Assembly (NCBI GenBank): GCA_039720395.1
Contig: CM077827.1
Span: 12,873,615 to 12,937,614 of the forward strand
DNA length: 64,000 nt
Reading direction: 5' to 3'
DNA from: Liquidambar formosana
Lineage: Eukaryota > Streptophyta > Magnoliopsida > Saxifragales > Altingiaceae
Shown: positions 59,116 through 64,000 of the stretch, one piece after another
Position numbering within the stretch: position 1 is the stretch's first letter
Layout: each line of letters begins with the position of its first letter
The notes under the pieces: generated by a model
What the model saw: the letters and a program-made list of their open reading frames with translations, nothing else
What the model was told of the DNA's origin: nothing
Database searches by the model: none
Translations under genes and position numbers: made by a program

Positions 59116-60224
59116 TGAAATTCCGGTTAAATTAACCCTAAAATACCTAGAAGGGGGGTTGAATAGGTATTACTCTAATTCTTACCCAATTTTAATTATG
59201 AAACTCACAAAACCAATTATCACTATTAATCCAATCGCATAGCAAGTACGAAAGCATATAAAAAGATGCACACAAGATTTTTACGTGGAAAAGCCCTAGA
59301 TGGGAAAAACCACGGGACCTAGTCCAGTTGAAGCAAATCCACTATGAATCAAATGAGTACAAGACACACTTACAGACCAAAAGGACTTAAGCAAAAGTCT
59401 TCACTCCCGACGACCGCATAGGATTGATCTTCGTCTTCACGGCTTTGGTCGCAACCAACCTCTTCACAGTGATTCCTTCCTCCACGAACTCGCAAGCTTA
59501 ATCACCATCGCAACGGACTCACAAACATTGAAGGATGTAAAAAATATTGTGTGGTTTGAAGGTCTCTAGAGCACTGAAAAGAAAAACTAGGTTAAAAAGC
59601 TCTAGAGAAGATTTGAGAGGATGGGCTTTTGAAAACCTAATTGGGAGAGGCTTGCTTGCCTCTCTCTATCAAAACAAAACCTATTTAAAGAGTCTAAGAG
59701 ACCCCAAAAGACTGGGATACGAAATAAGGTCAAATAGGTAATTAAATCATATTTTAAAAACTGTTTTTTACGAGCAAGGATCGATCCTCCAGGAACCTAG
59801 GATCGATCCTAGAAAACATAAGCTAAAAACCATTTTTAGAGCACCTAGGATCGATCCTCCAGACCCTAGGATCGTTCCTAGAAAACAGAACCTAAACTCA
59901 GATTTCAGGACACCCTAGGATCGATCCTCTAATGCCTAGGATTGATCCTAGCCTCTAAAAATTACAAAAATGTTTTGAAATCTTTTTCAAAAACTTTTTC
60001 GCTTTGTTCAAAACTCATATCAAGAATAAAAATGAATTGAATCCATCAAAAAACCGGCTTCTAAAGACACTTACCTATCCTAACAATGAGTGTGAGTCGC
60101 ATTGCCTTGAAGTCTGCACTCGAGTTAATTGTAGAAGCTTTTTGAACTCTTGAAGCAACACATGACACTAAACAAACACCACTTTTGCCACGGAATATGC
60201 CAATCTAAGAAAATGGACTTTACA
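59116..60224 (-). mobile_element. SIRE 3' LTR, 1109 bp
   Basis: Complement of the 22253-23356 LTR: TGAAATTCC at 59116 is the LTR end and GGACTTTACA at 60215-60224 the LTR start. The GGATCGATCC array is at about 59776-59955. Confidence 0.88.
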
Positions 60225-60236
60225 ATCTCCCCCTTT

Positions 60237-60698
60237 GGCAATTCCGTGACAAAACCCACCTAATCTCGTCATGAGATATAAAACCTATTCCCAAGCCACA
60301 AAAATAAATAGGCCCTATACTCACAATGAAATTTACAACTCAATAAATATAACAAACACCCCATCACACTCATATGCAATGCTCAAAGCTTAACCTGTGA
60401 TCTGCACACAATACCAACAACTACCCAGCATAGCATCACATATGAAAGAGCAATACAAAAACATATCTGAACATAACACAGCATGCATAGTTGAACAAAA
60501 AAACAAGTATATCACAACATGCAGCACAGAGCAAGATATATCATGCAAGCATAGAGAAGCATATGATAAAAAGCAAAGAATCATCTCCCCCTTTTTCTCA
60601 GGAATGGACAAAGGAAAAAAAAATTGACCCCCTCAAAATGCCACAGCACAATGGCCAACCAGAGCACAACCCAACACCAACCATGCGAGGAAAAACCA
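60237..60698. other. SIRE 3' UTR between ORF and PPT
   Basis: No gene. It is homologous to 21839-22240 in the plus-strand element, including a run of CATGC/TATGC words. Confidence 0.6.
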
Positions 60699-62003
60699 CT
60701 AAGAACTACCACCATCCTGAGGTGGCAAAGGAGGCAACGGGCCACCACGGGCAACCAGAACATCCTCAATGCGACCAAGTCGATCTAGAATCTCAGTAAG
60801 TAAACCGAGGATGCGAGCCGACTGATCAAGAGGCGGTGGAGAAGGGTTCATTGGAACAGACGGATTAGGAACAGGAGGCATAGTAGAAGCAGAGGTAGAA
60901 GACACCTGAGCTTGCTTACCCTGACGCTGTCCCCGGCTCTGTTTCAAAGTAATAGCAGAAATCTCACCCTGTGGAGCGCGACACTAAATATCAACAGGTA
61001 CACCCTTAGACAGCAAAAAGTTGGAAATCAAAAGCCCAAAAGGGAGTCCAATCGACACATTAGTGACAGTCATCACCTGGAACACAAGCTTAACAATCAG
61101 AGAGGGCAAGTCCACTGTCCCACCAGTACCCAGAGCATAAAGGAAGCGGGCACGCTCAACGGTGACATCGGACTGATGGGTGGTCAGAAAGATAGTATTG
61201 TACACAACCTTGTGGAGCACCTGATAATTCTCAGTCATCAAACTAGCCTGCAGAGCACCGTGTACCTCCACAGCGTGACCACATAAAGTATTATAAATAA
61301 GAGAAATGGCCAGAGTCTGAGTAACCTTGTCATTCGGGAGATCAGGAGCAGGAACCTGGCGTAAACCCAGAAAAGTGGCAACAGACTGAGAAGAAAAGGT
61401 CACATCCACACCTAAGACACGAGACTGAAGCACCCAAGTGTCAGTATTCTGGGGAAACATGTTGGCATAAAATAGCTGAACCAAACGAAAATAAACACGG
61501 CCCCTCAAATTCAAGATGGGACGCCAATAGCGGCGCTGAAAAATCATATTGACGAAGCCATTTCCAATCCCATCAAGGTTAACAACCCTCTCACCCAAAA
61601 CCGGGTTCTTGGAGTACAAAGAGAGAAAAGATTGCTTGTGATCAGCAGAGCGCCACCAGGACTCAACAACGAACGTGTCCATAACCAAGTCAGCAAGAAC
61701 ATCAGTCCCTGGACCAACAGGAGGTGGAGCACCGTAATCAAGCTCATCAAGAGAGGCACCAACATCATCAGAAGAGAGCTCAACCTCCTCCTCACTATAC
61801 TCACTAGAGCTCGGAGAGGAGTCAGAAGGAGTGGGAGAGCGAGTAGAACGCTTCCTCGACCCAGACCTAGAGGCAACAGCCTTCCCTTTGCTTTTGTCAG
61901 AGGCAGGGGTCTGTCCACAACCACGTCCATGACCAGAACCAGCAGACTCAGCAATGACAATCCCCTTGGTTCGTCCACGACCACGACCAACACCACCAGC
62001 CAT
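60699..62003 (-). pseudogene. SIRE 3' ORF with plant-transposon-protein domain, one stop
   Basis: From Met at 62003 (MAGGVGRGRGRTKG) the protein has a basic Gly/Arg-rich and Ser-rich N-terminus (to about residue 60), an acidic Ser/Glu stretch (SSSEYSEEEVELSSDD), then a folded block with WWRSADHKQSFLSLYSKN, VATFLGLRQVPAPDLPND, an ERARFLYALGTGGTVDLPS helix and VSIGLPFGLLISNFLL. One TAA after GVPVDI (ends 60984) interrupts it; the same frame continues to a Pro-rich part, TEILDRLGRIEDVLVARGG, and ends at 60699. The folded block resembles the putative plant transposon protein domain (PF20167). Its role in SIRE elements is unknown; it occupies the place of the so-called env-like ORF, but no signal peptide or convincing membrane anchor is seen. 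Confidence 0.78.
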
Positions 62004-64000
62004 CAGCACAGCTAAGACAAAATCCAGTTCAAGCAACATGTTTACACAAGGCAGAGAACGCAGCTGACAAGACACCACAGGCACTAATTCAAACCAACCA
62101 CCTCAGGAAAATTCCCCACACAAAGCAACAACGTGCCAGCAAAAGTAAACCTAGAGACGAAAGAAGCCAAACACACAATAAGGACCCAGCAGAAACAAGC
62201 CACCACTAGAAGATTAGCAAGGGCAAAGCAATACACGGAAGGGGGAACCCAAGCAAAAGCAGATAAAGCCTTGACAGCAATCCAAACACACAGGACACCA
62301 CTGCCAATCCCAGCAAGAGAAACAAATCTAGCAATACAACAAAAATAAAAAATAAAACTTGCAAGGGCCAGAGCAAGACAGGGAAGGGGGAAGGCCCATC
62401 ACAAAGAAAAGAAGCCAAATTTGCAATAGCAAACCAAAAGCAACAGGCAACCAAAAAAACAAAAAAAAACTAGGAGATACCAAAGCAAACACTATTAGAC
62501 AACACTGCTAGAGTACACAAGAAGAAAGAAAAAATAAATAAATAAACTTGCGAGGGCCAGAGCAATATAGGGAAAGGGGAGGGCCCAAGCAACATCAAAC
62601 TACACCTGCAGTCCAAGAGAAAGAACCACAGCACCACACGCACCTATCCCTAACACCAAAACCCCAATCACATCGACAAATACCCTCAGACAGCATAACC
62701 AACCCATAATCCATCTTCGAAAAACAGAGTTCAACAAAGAGAGGGCCAGGAGAAGAAGAAAGAAAAAAAAATAAGAACATAAACCACGAAAGACGAGGAA
62801 GGACTGACCAAGTTGGGAAGGATGGCAGCACATGCACACGGCACACGGCACACGGCAGGAAGGAGAGAATCACCGGAAATGGAGAAGCGACGGGAAGAAG
62901 AGCTGTCGGAGAAGAAGGATGACAGCACACCGACGATGAGACGAACCAGAAGAACCGTCACAGCACCGGCGAGGGAGATCAACGGCAGAAGGAAGACCGA
63001 CGGTAGAGCAAGAGCACGGGAAGAGAAAACAAAATTTCGAAGGGGGGTACACCAGCGTGAGTCACCGGAGGGAGAGAGAGAGCAGCAGCGGCGGCTAGGG
63101 CTCCGATGAGGGACGGCGAGAAGGGGAAAGGGGAAAGTGAATAGGGAAAAAAATGGGTTTCAAAGGAAAGCAAGAGAACTGGGTAAACTAACCCAAACCC
63201 AAACACCAAATGGGCGGAGACCCAAAAAAAATGGGTGGAACCCAAACCCGACACACATAACACATAACAAAAAAAACAAAATAAAACATAACACACAAAA
63301 AAAACAAAAAAAAAAACTTCCTAATAAGAAAAGAAAAAAAAAAAAACCGATACACATAACAAAGACCAAAAAGATTTTTTTTTTTTGTTTTTGTTTTTAT
63401 TTTATTTTTTTGTTTTTATTTTATTATTATGTAAAAAAAATACTCCCCCTAAAAACAAGACTAAAAAAAATTAAGCTCCCCCGAAAAAAAATAAGACAAG
63501 AGAAAAAATGAAGCTCCCCCTAAAAAAAACTCTCCGAAAAAAAATCCACTAGGACCAAAAACAAATATGCACTGCAAGACAAGAACGGACAGATCAGTAT
63601 ATAAAAAAAACATTACATTTTGAGACACGTAACCCATGATACGAAATTGTGCATCAAAAACAATGGCAATTGAACAATGTTGTCTTGCAACCGAGGCATA
63701 ATTAGAAGAATATAACAAGAAGATTTACATGCCACGTGAATGAAATGCATTATCAATGCCCAGGGATTAAAGAACTAAAACCAGGCACAATAAACTATGA
63801 ATCGCAGTTCCGAGAAATTAAGAAAAAGAGGCAAACCATGTTAAGTACGAAAAGATTGCTTTTCACCCTTTTTAAATTTTTCTTTTTCTTTTGCACTGAG
63901 CTGTGGAAATTACTGAGTAGGTATTAAGATTGCGTACCTTTCCCAAATTTCTTGTAGAATTTCTTTCGGTATTAACACTCAACATCAATATATCTTTCTT
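62004..64000. other. SIRE spacer upstream of the 3' ORF (minus strand)
   Basis: Non-coding spacer of about 2 kb or more. It includes loosely repeated blocks (CAAGGGCAAAGCAATAC, GCAAGGGCCAGAGCAAGAC, GCGAGGGCCAGAGCAATAT at about 62218, 62360 and 62551), a GA/CGG-rich block at 62810-63110 and A-rich homopolymer tracts at 63270-63540. Several open frames on both strands cross these tracts and are not supported as genes. Confidence 0.55.

Larger units (their letters stand above)
59116..64000 (-). mobile_element. Second SIRE-type copia element, 3' half, minus strand
   Basis: Read on the minus strand from the right edge: spacer matching about 20488-20550, A/T-rich non-coding stretch, 3' ORF, PPT (complement of TCTCCCCCTTT at 60226-60236), and 3' LTR. 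Pol and the 5' LTR lie beyond the window. It is the same family as 14210-23356, in opposite orientation. The flank outside the LTR is ACCTA (59111-59115). Confidence 0.88.

Noticed and set aside
61544..62015. Long frames on both strands across the SIRE 3' ORF
   Set aside because: Shadows of the minus-strand ORF; their composition follows its repetitive Ser/Gly/Arg codons.
62813..63511. Several 60-124-codon frames in the SIRE spacer
   Set aside because: They run through GA-rich and A-rich simple sequence and give low-complexity Lys/Arg/Phe peptides with no family resemblance.

Overview
The window is nuclear DNA of a flowering plant. The signs are GT-AG introns of plant type, Ty1/copia retroelements primed from the initiator-Met tRNA, a CACTA element opening with CACTACAAGAAAAA, a Mutator-like MITE, a tRNA-derived SINE, and plant-type host genes (a DUF3537 membrane protein, a family-1 UDP-glycosyltransferase, TYW1). 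I cannot name the species. Base composition is AT-rich, and almost everything apart from one duplicated host gene is transposon-derived.

The main architecture is a segmental duplication. Copy A (1-14209, open at the left window edge) corresponds collinearly to copy B (29639-42261). Each copy carries, in order: the 3' end of one copia element, a microsatellite, a SINE, a three-exon DUF3537 gene on the minus strand, a Mutator-like MITE, a 2.45-2.5 kb solo LTR, and the 5' piece of a UDP-glycosyltransferase gene broken by an inverted LTR fragment. Copy A alone contains a 1661-bp solo LTR (1270-2930) with a perfect 5-bp target duplication; copy B has the empty site.

Between the copies (14210-29638) lie a 5'-truncated SIRE-type copia element with a nested reverse-strand solo LTR, its own 3' LTR, another solo LTR, a short unresolved stretch, and the body of a copia element with both LTRs and an AGTAC target duplication (25660-30196). 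The 3' end of that copia element begins copy B.

Right of copy B (42262-64000) are: the promoter and leader of the broken glycosyltransferase, duplicated as two 786-bp direct repeats on either side of a long-TIR DNA element; an uncharacterised repeat; a third copy of the 2.5-kb solo LTR split by a 6.7-kb CACTA element carrying two exons of TYW1; a degenerate copia RT/RNase H region with its 3' LTR; and the 3' half of a second SIRE-type element on the minus strand, running off the right edge.

The only candidate working host gene is the DUF3537 pair, and both copies share an apparent one-base frameshift in exon 2. I found no tRNA, rRNA, CRISPR array or clearly new multi-gene system. The most unusual structures are the 786-bp repeats around a TIR element, the foldback LTR inserted at a start codon, the CACTA gene capture, and the plant-transposon-domain ORF kept in the 3' region of both SIRE elements. 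All domain calls are by eye, without database searches.
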